DNA of 64,000 nucleotides, taken from NCBI RefSeq assembly GCF_036245865.1, contig NZ_BTTW01000005.1, positions 671,837 through 735,836 on the forward strand. Direction: 5' to 3'. Origin of the DNA: Corallococcus caeni (GTDB taxonomy: Bacteria > Myxococcota > Myxococcia > Myxococcales > Myxococcaceae). Positions within the stretch are counted from its first letter, which is position 1. The number at the start of each line of letters is the position of its first letter. The position numbers and the translations under genes were made by a program. Of the stretch, positions 7,111 through 14,876 are shown in pieces. The notes under the pieces are model-generated. The model saw nothing but the letters and a program-made list of their open reading frames with translations, was not told where the DNA came from and did no database searches.

Positions 7111-8861
7111 GGCGCGCACGTCCGGTTCTCCCGGCCCGGGGTGCCCCGGTCGCCCACGCCGTACGTCGCGCCGGAGGGCGTGGGACAGAAGGCCCCGGCC
7201 GCGTCGTTGCCGGTGACATCCCGCACACGCGAATCCAGCTGCGACGACACACCGGGGCTCGCGGCGGTCGTGAAGGCCACCGAGTCCAGGACGGTCCCCT
7301 GCACGGACAGCTTGAGCACGTGCGCCCCCGCGCCGTTGCCCAGGCCGAACCCGAAGGTGCCGAGCACGGCGGGCAACCCACCGTTGAGCGAAGCGTCGTC
7401 GCCGCGCGCGAGGACCGCGAAGCTGCCGGCCTTCATCGAAAGGCACAGCGGGGACTCCAGGAGGGAGCGGCCCGCCTCGTTGGCGAGCGTCACCCCGTTG
7501 AGGTCCACCTCGCGCAGCGCGAGCACCTCCACCCATTCCCCCAGCGCATCCGGGACGGCGGCTGGATCCGCCATGAACTCGGTGAGCACCAGCGAGCCCA
7601 CGGAGGGGGCGCGGAGCGCGCGGGGCTGTCCCGTCGTCCGGTCGATGCAGCCGGCCTGCGTGGCGCCCGCGTCCGTCCCGGTGCAGGCGCGGTTGGTCCG
7701 CCCCGGAGTGCCCAGGTTGCCCTTGTCACCGTAGGCCTCCGTGGCCGCGCACCAGGACGCGGTGACGTCGTTGCCCTTCGCATCGGCGGTGAGCGGCGCG
7801 GACACCTGGGTGGCCACGCCATCCAGGGCCGGGCCATACAGCGCGCTGTCGATGAGCACGCCTCCCGCGCGCACGGCGACCACACCGCCCGCGTTGCGCA
7901 GGTCCACGGAGAACGTGGCCAGGGGCTCCGGCAGGCCGCCGTTCACCTCCGGCTCCTTCCTGCGCGCGAGCAGCGCGGACTCTCCGGCGGCGAGGGACAG
8001 ACAGCGCTCCGACTCCAGACGTGTGCCGGAGGTGTCCGTCCCCACCGTCAGTCCATTGAGGTCCACAGGCACCGTGGCGCGGACCTCCAGCCACTCGCCC
8101 ACCGTGTCGTCTCCTCGCGGGTTGGCCATCACCTCGGTGATGATCAGCGCTCCTGGGCGCGGGGGTTGGATCTCCCGGGGCAACACCGCTCCCGGCGGCA
8201 GGCACGTCGTGACGCCGGAAGGCACTCCGCCGTCCGCCAGCGCGGGACACGGCGCGTTCGCGCTTCCTGGACTGCCCCGCGTCCCGCCCGGTGCGGACTC
8301 CGGCGCATCACACCAGCGCGACAGGTCGTCATTCCCCTCCGCATCGGGCACGAGCCGGCCGTCATAGGTCCGGGCCGCGCCTGACTTCGCCGGCGCGCCG
8401 AGAACCACTGTGTCGAGCACGCGCGTCCCGCACCGCAGGCCCAGCAGGCCCGCGCTGTTCCCCAGCGCGCCGAGCGCCTCCCCGTAGGTCCCATCGACAT
8501 GCTCGGGCAGCGCCCCCTCGCGCACGTCGCCCAGCACGACGAAGGTCCCAGCATCCACCGGCAGGCCCGTGGTGAACGTATAGACCCGCTCCTGTGCCGC
8601 CTCGTCGCGCGCGGTGAAGAGCGTCACGCCCAGCAGGTCCACGGTCTCGCGGGTGGGGTTGTGGAGCTCCACGTACTCCTTGCCCGTGTCCGCGCCCGTG
8701 GGGTCGTTGAGGTACTCGGTGATGACGAGGTCCCCCGGCACCAGCGCTTCACAGGCTTGCGGCTCCTCCTCCCACGTGGGCAGTCCGCACGCCCCCATCC
8801 ACCCCAGCACCCATCCCAATCCCAGCCTCACGCCCCATCCCCGCACTGCCCAAGCCGCCAC
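7107..8861 (-). CDS. Lipoprotein with three lamin-tail domains
   Basis: A 584-residue protein starting at a GTG (8861) behind a GGGAGCGGAG ribosome site. The signal peptide ends in a lipobox (GWMGACG), so it is probably anchored in the envelope. Three lamin-tail (LTD) repeats begin near residues 42, 235 and 421, each opening with 'hhITE(Y/V/F)h..P' and 'GE(Y/W)(V/L)E(L/V)' and ending with a 'GTPGR/GSPGS...N..C' tail that supplies cysteines. Bacterial LTDs occur in exported proteins, often next to or fused with nucleases and other hydrolases. Here the gene sits 12 bp after the HhH-barrel gene and overlaps the thermonuclease-like gene by 4 bp, which strongly suggests one operon. The role may be scaffolding or nucleic-acid binding at the surface, which is inference. 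Confidence 0.85.
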   Translation of the reverse strand: MAAWAVRGWGVRLGLGWVLGWMGACGLPTWEEEPQACEALVPGDLVITEYLNDPTGADTGKEYVELHNPTRETVDLLGVTLFTARDEAAQERVYTFTTGLPVDAGTFVVLGDVREGALPEHVDGTYGEALGALGNSAGLLGLRCGTRVLDTVVLGAPAKSGAARTYDGRLVPDAEGNDDLSRWCDAPESAPGGTRGSPGSANAPCPALADGGVPSGVTTCLPPGAVLPREIQPPRPGALIITEVMANPRGDDTVGEWLEVRATVPVDLNGLTVGTDTSGTRLESERCLSLAAGESALLARRKEPEVNGGLPEPLATFSVDLRNAGGVVAVRAGGVLIDSALYGPALDGVATQVSAPLTADAKGNDVTASWCAATEAYGDKGNLGTPGRTNRACTGTDAGATQAGCIDRTTGQPRALRAPSVGSLVLTEFMADPAAVPDALGEWVEVLALREVDLNGVTLANEAGRSLLESPLCLSMKAGSFAVLARGDDASLNGGLPAVLGTFGFGLGNGAGAHVLKLSVQGTVLDSVAFTTAASPGVSSQLDSRVRDVTGNDAAGAFCPTPSGATYGVGDRGTPGRENRTCAP

Positions 8862-8873
8862 ACTCCGCTCCCT

Positions 8874-10934
8874 TCAGAACCGCGTCTCCACTTCCAGCGC
8901 GAACAGGTGCCGCGGCGCATCCGGCGGCGTCCGGGCACCTCGCGCGTCCTTCAAGTCGAGGACCCACGCGTACCGGGCCCGCGTCGTCACGGCGTCGGCC
9001 GCCGTCCAGCTCGCATCGAGCGTGGCCCGGAAGGACTGCTCCAGCCGGTTGCGCGTCGCCAGGTCCTCGTCCTTCCACACGGCGCGGCCCCGCAGCCTCA
9101 CGGCTTCACAAGGGCGCACCTGGGTCTCCACCACCGCATGCGCGTCCTGCCGCACGCCGTGGTTCACCGGATCATCCACGCGCGCATGCGCGTACTGCGC
9201 GGCCACGGACACTGCGTCGTGAAGCTCCGCCTTCACCCGGGCCGTCACTCGCAAGAGCGACCCTGAACAGGGCTCTTCCCCCGAACCGTCGAAGCAGTCC
9301 CCCGCCACGCCGACGTCCTTGTCCCGGTACTCGCCCCACAGCGACGGTTGGAACAGCGCATGCGCCCGCCAGTCCACCCGGGCCGAGGCCCGCAGGTTCA
9401 CCGTGCCGGCGCTGCCCACCGCCGCACCGTCGGAAGGCAGCGTCCACGCATCCACCTCCCCGCGCAGCCGCAGCGCGCCCTCCAACCGGTGCAGATAGCG
9501 GACGCGCGCGCCCACCTCGTTCCGCGCCCGTGAGCCCTCCAGCTCATCCGGTCCGGACATCGCTCCCGTGTAGGGATTGGCGAAGCCGCGACCATAGGCA
9601 CGCAGCGACAGCTCCAGCTCCTTCGACGTGTCCGCCACCACCGTGCGCTGGAGCACGCCGAAGCCGCCGCCTCCGCCCGGCGCCGCATCGAACGTGCGCG
9701 CCGCCTCCACGAAGAGGTCCACGGGGCCCAGGCCCCACGCACCATCGAAGCCCACCGCCCCGAAAGCGCCGCCCGCCGGGTAACCCGCGGTGGAGCGGAA
9801 ATCGAGCACCGCGCCCTCCACATTCCACACCGGCCGCGCTCCCCAGGCCGTCACGCCCAGCTGCGACCGCGAGGTCCACGCCATCCCTGCGTGGCCACCG
9901 CCCGCCCACTCGTGGAACACGCCGGGCAGCGTGCGCGACACCACCCGTGCGTCCCTTCCCGAGAGCCACACCGCTGGAGCCTTGCAGGCAGTGCCCTCGC
10001 AGGACGTCCGTTCCAGCAGGGCATGCGAGAGCAGCGAACGGGACTGATACGAACCAAAGCCTGTCACGGACACCTCCGAGGATGTCCCCACCAATCCCCG
10101 CACCGTGCCCACCACGCCCCGGAAGCCTTCGTCCCACTGGAAGTCCGGCGTGACGTCCGCGCCTCGCTCCTCGGGCGCGCAGGCCCCCTCTCCCAGGAAG
10201 CACCAGCGCTCCACGCCGCCTGGCGCACGCACGGCGTCGTCAGGCAGGAAGCCGTCCGGCGTGGGCAGCCCGGTGGTGTCCAGCGTCAGCCGTTGACCGA
10301 AGCCCAGCCGGTACGAGCCCACCAGCACGGAGGCCCGCTCGCCCGTCCACTGACCGTGGAACTTGGGCACGGCCAGCGACACACCGGGCGCCTCCGCCAC
10401 CAGCCTCCGCCGACTCGCCTCCCGGTGCACCGCGCCCAGCCGCCGCCGGGTCAGCGACGTGAGCAGCCCCACGCGCCATCCCTCCGGTCCCGCCACGCGC
10501 ACCTGGAGCGCCAGCGGAGGGAGCACCGGATCCGACGCGGCGAACGCCGTCAGCAGCCGCGCATCCCCAGACACCCGCTCCGGATTCGAGGACACGAGGA
10601 ATGGCGCCAGCCGACGCCGCTCCTCCGGCGTCAGCCCTCCGGACGCCTCAAGCCCATCCACGCGCGCGTACGTCAGCCCTGGCAACGCATAGAGCCCCGC
10701 GCGCGACGCATGCGACGGATCCACGCCCGAGCGCCGCAGCACCAGCAGCGCCGCCAGCGTCTGCGCCGTGATGGCGCCGTCCTCCCTCAGCGCGAACAGC
10801 GCCTGCTCGCCACTGTCCTCGGGTTCAACCTCATACGAGGCCGCGAGCGACACGCAGGGCAGACCCAGCAGGAACAGCCACACGGCAGCGAGGACGGAAC
10901 GCACGCGGCGGGCCCTCTGCACGAGCGGGACCAC
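8874..10934 (-). CDS. Outer-membrane beta-barrel protein with N-terminal helix-hairpin-helix
   Basis: A 686-residue protein with a signal peptide (VLAAVWLFLLGLPCVSLAA), then a ComEA-like helix-hairpin-helix region at about residues 45-105 (LYALPGLTYARVDGLEASG). About 570 residues of alternating beta strands follow, ending in Phe (LFALEVETRF), the usual outer-membrane barrel signature. Family knowledge: HhH modules bind DNA backbones, and HhH-plus-barrel proteins of this size are known in Bacteroidetes without firm function. It is the first gene of the HhH-barrel/LTD/nuclease operon. The start is uncertain: GTG 10934 has its ribosome site too close, and in-frame GTG codons at 10922 and 10904 give better spacing and keep the signal peptide. 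It may bind or take up DNA at the surface, which is inference. Confidence 0.8.
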   Translation of the reverse strand: MVPLVQRARRVRSVLAAVWLFLLGLPCVSLAASYEVEPEDSGEQALFALREDGAITAQTLAALLVLRRSGVDPSHASRAGLYALPGLTYARVDGLEASGGLTPEERRRLAPFLVSSNPERVSGDARLLTAFAASDPVLPPLALQVRVAGPEGWRVGLLTSLTRRRLGAVHREASRRRLVAEAPGVSLAVPKFHGQWTGERASVLVGSYRLGFGQRLTLDTTGLPTPDGFLPDDAVRAPGGVERWCFLGEGACAPEERGADVTPDFQWDEGFRGVVGTVRGLVGTSSEVSVTGFGSYQSRSLLSHALLERTSCEGTACKAPAVWLSGRDARVVSRTLPGVFHEWAGGGHAGMAWTSRSQLGVTAWGARPVWNVEGAVLDFRSTAGYPAGGAFGAVGFDGAWGLGPVDLFVEAARTFDAAPGGGGGFGVLQRTVVADTSKELELSLRAYGRGFANPYTGAMSGPDELEGSRARNEVGARVRYLHRLEGALRLRGEVDAWTLPSDGAAVGSAGTVNLRASARVDWRAHALFQPSLWGEYRDKDVGVAGDCFDGSGEEPCSGSLLRVTARVKAELHDAVSVAAQYAHARVDDPVNHGVRQDAHAVVETQVRPCEAVRLRGRAVWKDEDLATRNRLEQSFRATLDASWTAADAVTTRARYAWVLDLKDARGARTPPDAPRHLFALEVETRF

Positions 10935-11099
10935 CCTTCCCTACAGCGAAGTCCTGACGAAGCGTCCATCCCATCCCCGGACTCGGCGTCCAGGCAAGGG
11001 ACGGCGGTCCAATCCCTTCCACGTGGGCGTCGGGCGGTGCGGCTATGCTGCGGCCACATCTTCGCGAGGGCTGGTCCCGTCCGGCCCCAAGAACAGCGC

Positions 11100-11873
11100 A
11101 TGGGCCACGTCCACATCCTTCGCCACTTCCCCTCTCCCCAGGAGGGTTTCAACCGCACCGTCCGCATCTACACGCCGGACAATTACGACGCCTGGCGGGA
11201 CCACCGCTTCCCGGTGCTCTACATGCATGACGGGCAGAACGTCTTCGCGCATCCGGAGTCCGCCGTCTTCGACACGTGGTGCGCCAACCGCGTCGCGGAG
11301 GAGAGCGTGAGCGCGGGACGGATGGAGCCGTGGATCATCGTCGCGGTGGACTCCGGCCCCGGCCGCTTCCAGGAGTACTCGCCGTGGGACGAGCCGCGCA
11401 ACGGCGTCTCCGCGCGCGGCGAGGCCTACGGGCGCTTCCTCGTGGAGGAGCTGAAGCCATACATCGACCGGACGTACCGCACGCGCCAGGGCAGCGAGTG
11501 GACCGGCGCCATGGGCTCGTCGCTGGGCGGCCTCATCTCGCTGTACCTGGGGTGGAGGTTCCCGCAGGTGTTCGGGCGCATCGGCGCGCTGTCGCCCACG
11601 GTGATGTGGAGCCAGGGCCGCCTGTTCGACGCGTGGCGCGAGCACAGCCGGCGCTGGACGCGCATCTACCTGGACGCGGGCGACACGGAGTTCATCCACG
11701 CGGGCGGCATCCCCCTGGACTACGGCCGGGGCACGCGCGACTTCTTCCACCACCTCAAGGGCCTGGGCTACGGCGACCACGAGGTGTCGCTCGTGCTGGA
11801 GCCCGGCGGCGAGCACCACGAGAAGGACTGGCAGCGCCGGCTGCCGGGCGCCATGCAGTGGCTGCTCGGGTGA
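11100..11873 (+). CDS. Alpha/beta hydrolase, esterase D/IroE-like
   Basis: A 257-residue cytoplasmic-looking esterase of the PF00756 type. The nucleophile elbow is G-S-S-L-G (TGAMGSSLGGLIS), the acid is probably the Asp in YLDAGDTEF and the base the first His of GGEHHEKDW. The N-terminal strand order (TVRIYTPDNY, FPVLYMHDGQNVF) matches the family. ATG 11100 is chosen because the conserved beta strands begin directly after it. Upstream in-frame sequence is non-coding in character. It is divergent from the HhH-barrel operon and followed after 10 bp by the DUF2378 gene. Substrate unknown: siderophore esters, feruloyl esters and S-formylglutathione are all cleaved by relatives. Confidence 0.85.
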   Translation: MGHVHILRHFPSPQEGFNRTVRIYTPDNYDAWRDHRFPVLYMHDGQNVFAHPESAVFDTWCANRVAEESVSAGRMEPWIIVAVDSGPGRFQEYSPWDEPRNGVSARGEAYGRFLVEELKPYIDRTYRTRQGSEWTGAMGSSLGGLISLYLGWRFPQVFGRIGALSPTVMWSQGRLFDAWREHSRRWTRIYLDAGDTEFIHAGGIPLDYGRGTRDFFHHLKGLGYGDHEVSLVLEPGGEHHEKDWQRRLPGAMQWLLG

Positions 11874-11883
11874 GCCCCCGCCC

Positions 11884-12462
11884 GTGACGCGCCGGCCCCG
11901 GTCAGTGCCGCCCGAGCAGCGGCAGGTCTACGTGCAGGTCGTGGAGGGCCTGCTCCAGCACGGCCTGAAGGGCCAGGTGTCTCCCCGCCTGCGGGAACGG
12001 CTGCGTCAGGCGGGCGTGGACCTGGACCGGCCGCTCCTGCCGCTCTACCCGGTGCCGCTCTGGGCGCGGTGCCTGGACATCGTCGTCGAGGAGGTCTACC
12101 CGGACGTGCCCCGGGCGGAGGGCTTCGCCCGGCTCGCCCGGGCCCACGTGGAGGGCTACGGGTCCACGCTCCTGGGGCGCGCGGTGATGGGCGTGATGCG
12201 CGTGCTGGGGCCCCGGCGCATGGTGCAGCGGCTGCCGGAGGTCCTGCGCGGCACGGACAACTACACGGAGGCGACGCTCACGGAGCGGGGCCCCGCGCAC
12301 TTCGAGCTGCACCTCAATTCGAGCCTCGACTCGCCGGGCTACGTGGAGGCCCTCCTCGAGGGCCTGCTGGCCGCGGGCGGCGCGAAGGCGCCTCGCGTGA
12401 CGAAGGTGCACGACGACGGGGACAGCTCCACGTACGCGCTCACCTGGACGCCGGAGCCCTGA
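11884..12462 (+). CDS. DUF2378 family protein (myxobacterial)
   Basis: A 192-residue protein matching the DUF2378/TIGR02265 family, which is found almost only in Myxococcales. Typical features are the opening VYVQVVEGLLQHGLKG, the 'Y..WLW..CLDIV...yP'-like segment (YPVPLWARCLDIVVEE), and the 'GY..TLLGRAVMGVMRVLGPRRMVQRLPEVLRG.DNY' core. The function of the family is unknown, though members are numerous in each myxobacterial genome. It starts at a GTG (11884), 10 bp after the esterase stop, so the two are probably cotranscribed. It ends 3 bp before the stop of the convergent ATP-grasp gene. Confidence 0.8.
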   Translation: MTRRPRSVPPEQRQVYVQVVEGLLQHGLKGQVSPRLRERLRQAGVDLDRPLLPLYPVPLWARCLDIVVEEVYPDVPRAEGFARLARAHVEGYGSTLLGRAVMGVMRVLGPRRMVQRLPEVLRGTDNYTEATLTERGPAHFELHLNSSLDSPGYVEALLEGLLAAGGAKAPRVTKVHDDGDSSTYALTWTPEP

Positions 12463-12465
12463 CGC

Positions 12466-13626
12466 TCACGTCGCCTGGATGAAGCGCACCGCGTCCTGCA
12501 TCGATTCGCGGTCCGCGTGGCGCGTGAGGTACATCTCCTCGCCCAGCAGCGAGTGGTAGATGGGCGGCAGCTCGCGGTGCACGAGCAGCGACTTGCCCAG
12601 CCGCTCGACGATCTGCGCGTGGGAGTGTTTGTAGCGGCGGCCGTGACGGCGGGCGCTATGACAGACGTGGTGGCGCGGCGTGTACTGGAAGTCCGCCACC
12701 GGGTCGCCCGTCACCACGCGGGCATAGAGCCGGTACACGTCGATGTCGCACGTGTAGTTCATCATGTCCGTCATGAAACCGCCGGGCGGGCGCAGGTTGG
12801 CCTCCAGCACGACGAAGCGGCCATCCGGCAGGCGGAAGAACTCCAGGTGGAACCAGCGCTCGCGCAGGCCGAACGCGGCGACGACCTGTCGGCCCAGCAC
12901 GTCGAGCGCGGCGGGGATGTGCTGGAGGCTCCAGAAGGAGATGTCGCGCCGTTCGGTGACGGTCTCCATGCCGCCGTCGCTGTATTCGTGGCTGAGGTTG
13001 AAGACGATGACGCCGTGGCGGTCCACGATGCCGTCGTAGGTGACGATGGTGCCGCGCACGAAGGGCTGGGCCACGTAGGACGTGGGCAGCGGGTGGGCGA
13101 GCGCGGCGTCCACCTCCGCGTCGCTGGCGACCTTGAACGTGTGGGCGGCGCCCACGCCCACGTCGGGCTTGAGCACCAGCGGGTAGCCCACGCGCGCGGC
13201 GAAGGTCTTCACCTGGTCCGCGTCGCGCACGCGCAGGAGGTCCGGGTGCGGAACGCCGGAGGCATGGAACACCTCCGCCATGCCGGACTTGGAGCGCAGC
13301 TTGAGGATGTCCTGGGGCTGGAGGCCGGGGACGTGGAAGTCCTCGCGCAGGCGGGCTTCGACTTCGAGCCAGGACTCGTTGAGGGACTCGATGCGGTCCA
13401 TGCGGCCGTGGCGCCAGGTGAGGTAGCCGGTGGCACGCAGGAGGGCGTCGTAGTCGGTGAGGCTGGGCACGAAGAAGTATTCGCGCAGGGACTCGCGCAG
13501 CTCCTGGCGCAGGGACTCGTAGGGCGTGTCACCGATGCCCAGCACGGACACCCCGCGCTCGCGCAGCGCGGTGGCGAAGTGGAAGTACTGGGAGGGGAAG
13601 TGGGGGGAGATGAAGACGAAGTTCAT
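12466..13626 (-). CDS. ATP-grasp carboxylate-amine ligase-like protein
   Basis: A 386-residue soluble ATP-grasp enzyme. Residues 1-95 form a Rossmann-like pre-ATP-grasp domain (MNFVFISPHFPSQYF). The ATP-grasp fold follows, with the nucleotide-binding lysine in GYPLVLKPDVGVGAAHTF, the adenine-side strand SYVAQPFVRG, and the metal-binding acidic strand FHLEFFRLPDGRFVVLEANLRPPGG. Enzymes of this type join a carboxylate to an amine or thiol through an acyl phosphate. ATG 13626 has AGGAG two bases upstream and opens the first beta strand; the in-frame extension to 13665 is rejected. Genes around it do not reveal a substrate, and no peptide precursor was recognised nearby. Confidence 0.85.
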   Translation of the reverse strand: MNFVFISPHFPSQYFHFATALRERGVSVLGIGDTPYESLRQELRESLREYFFVPSLTDYDALLRATGYLTWRHGRMDRIESLNESWLEVEARLREDFHVPGLQPQDILKLRSKSGMAEVFHASGVPHPDLLRVRDADQVKTFAARVGYPLVLKPDVGVGAAHTFKVASDAEVDAALAHPLPTSYVAQPFVRGTIVTYDGIVDRHGVIVFNLSHEYSDGGMETVTERRDISFWSLQHIPAALDVLGRQVVAAFGLRERWFHLEFFRLPDGRFVVLEANLRPPGGFMTDMMNYTCDIDVYRLYARVVTGDPVADFQYTPRHHVCHSARRHGRRYKHSHAQIVERLGKSLLVHRELPPIYHSLLGEEMYLTRHADRESMQDAVRFIQAT

Positions 13627-13756
13627 GGCTCCTGGCGGGCGAGTCCTCCGCTGGGGATGGACCATAGCGGCCCCGCCAGCGCCCTAGAAGCCCGGTGGGA
13701 AACAGTGTCCACCAGCGGGGCTCGCGCCGGGGGCCTGGCCTGGGAACACTCGCGCC

Positions 13757-14020
13757 ATGGCGGAGGATTCCAAGGGGTTCACACAGGCGAGGGAGGCGAT
13801 GGGAAGGCACACCATCCCGGAGCTCATCGACCTGCTGGAGAGCGAGGACGTCCGCACCCGGTTCCTGGCGGAGATGTGCCTGAGGGACGCGACGTCCACC
13901 TGACTCCACTTCCAGCCCGCGGGTCCGCGGGAAGAAAGGGAGGCCGCGGTGAAGGAGTGGCGCGGCTGGTGGACCGCGCACCGGGACACGTTCAAGAAGC
14001 GCTGGGGCGAGCGGGCCTGA
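13757..14020 (+). pseudogene. HEAT-repeat-like small ORF interrupted by TGA
   Basis: ATG 13757 opens 48 codons ending in TGA at 13901. The segment PELIDLLESEDVRTRFLAE reads as a HEAT-like helical repeat. The same frame resumes at 13904 and stays open 38 more codons to TGA 14018, encoding an E/R/W-rich tail (EREAAVKEWRGWW) like the ends of HEAT-repeat proteins in myxobacteria and planctomycetes. A single TGG to TGA change would join the two halves into an 87-residue protein. The total length is short, so it may also be a fragment of a longer HEAT protein. No clear ribosome site precedes it. The alternative is that only the 48-residue peptide is made. Confidence 0.45.
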
Positions 14021-14031
14021 GGTAGCCGCTG

Positions 14032-14301
14032 CTAGCGAACTTCGAAGACCACTCCTTCCACAGCTTCGGGCGGCTCTGCTCCGATCAACTCGATCTGAAG
14101 CGTTCCCGTTCCGTCCAGGTGAGAGCGTCCACCTTCAAGCGCGACGGAGCGCACAAGTATCTCCACAGGCCTACCGGAGACCGTCCCGTAGGCACGCGCG
14201 CCGGGCTCCACCACTCCAGACAGGATCTCCACCGCTGCAATCGTCAACCCCAGGGTGGGCAGCCTCTGCACATGGAGTACTCGGAACATGATGGTCGTCA
14301 T
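14032..14301 (-). CDS. Orphan EF-Tu domain II-like small protein
   Basis: An 89-residue protein that looks like an isolated translation-factor domain II beta barrel: FRVLHVQRLPTLGLTIAAVEILSGVVEPGARAY follows the 'F.h..V..h...G.hhhG.h..G.h..G..h' pattern of EF-Tu domain II. A final strand (LQIELIG, VEGVVFEVR) closes the barrel. There is no GTPase domain. ATG 14301 has an AGAGG ribosome site. It lies downstream of a second gene (14513-14833) that resembles EF-Tu domain III on the same strand, with 211 bp between. Base composition is visibly less GC-rich than in the neighbours, which suggests acquisition. Function unknown: candidates are a ribosome or EF-Tu mimic, or an immunity or regulatory factor. 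Confidence 0.6.
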   Translation of the reverse strand: MTTIMFRVLHVQRLPTLGLTIAAVEILSGVVEPGARAYGTVSGRPVEILVRSVALEGGRSHLDGTGTLQIELIGAEPPEAVEGVVFEVR

Positions 14302-14492
14302 TACAGCCTCTAGTGGAGTTCGAGCGTGAGTTGATCCGCGACCAGGTGTGCGCCGGTTCGACCGATTGAAGGCCATGAGTCGTTCCCGCCCGGGAAGGAG
14401 GGTGATTCGGCCCGGGCAGGAAGTAGTTCGTCAGGCTGAGAGCAAAAGACCGGGGCTGCAAGGCATTCAGTCACACGAGCCCAAGAGCCCCC

Positions 14493-14515
14493 TGACTCAC
14501 GTCATTCATGAGTCA
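14493..14515. repeat. Inverted repeat at the end of the EF-Tu domain III-like gene
   Basis: TGACTCA (14493-14499) and TGAGTCA (14509-14515) form a 7-bp hairpin with a 9-base loop that overlaps the stop codon of the upstream minus-strand gene. It could attenuate or terminate transcription between the two EF-Tu-like genes. No T-run follows. Confidence 0.4.
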
Positions 14516-14833
14516 AAGCCGAATGATCTCCAAGATTCGAGCAGAACCGATGACTCGGTCCCCAGCATGCATCGGAATTTCCATCCCTTGAGCCACGTGC
14601 TGCCAAGGCTCGGACAGAAACGGCTCGATGACGGCCTCCTTCTCTTGTCCCGGCACCAGCGGTCCTGCGTCGTCCAACGTGACAGAGCCCCCATCCAATG
14701 CCATCCGGCCATCTTCGGCTCGGCTTCCAATGTTCCAGGATGGCCTGAACTCTTTTCCCAGCGGTCCCTGGGAGCCTCTCTCTTCAGGCGTCAAGAGCCT
14801 GACCACTGCACGAATGAGCAAACGCTCTCGCAT
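14513..14833 (-). CDS. Orphan EF-Tu domain III-like small protein
   Basis: A 106-residue protein resembling the C-terminal domain (III) of EF-Tu. VVRLLTPEERGSQGPLGKEFRP aligns by eye with the 'a.hyvLt.eEgGR..Pf..gyrPq' opening. LDDAGPLVPGQEKEAVIEPF matches the 'mvmPGd...h.veL' strand pair. MEIPMHAGDRVIGSARILEI matches the 'FaIReGgrTVGaGvV..I' end, with H and D replacing the conserved R and G positions. ATG 14833 has an AGGAG ribosome site 7 bases away. Codon use is less GC-rich than in the MocR gene beside it. It has no GTPase or domain II of its own; the domain II-like protein is encoded next. NCBI-style names such as 'EF-Tu C-terminal domain-related' exist for such orphans, without assigned function. 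Confidence 0.62.
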   Translation of the reverse strand: MRERLLIRAVVRLLTPEERGSQGPLGKEFRPSWNIGSRAEDGRMALDGGSVTLDDAGPLVPGQEKEAVIEPFLSEPWQHVAQGMEIPMHAGDRVIGSARILEIIRL

Positions 14834-14876
14834 GGCTCTCTCCTGTTCGTCACATCTCGGGTGAGTGCAAGAGTCT

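Noticed and set aside
13901..13903. Selenocysteine read-through of the TGA in the HEAT-like ORF
   Set aside because: No selenoprotein family context and no SECIS-like hairpin was seen right after the codon. A Trp-to-stop change is the simpler explanation.
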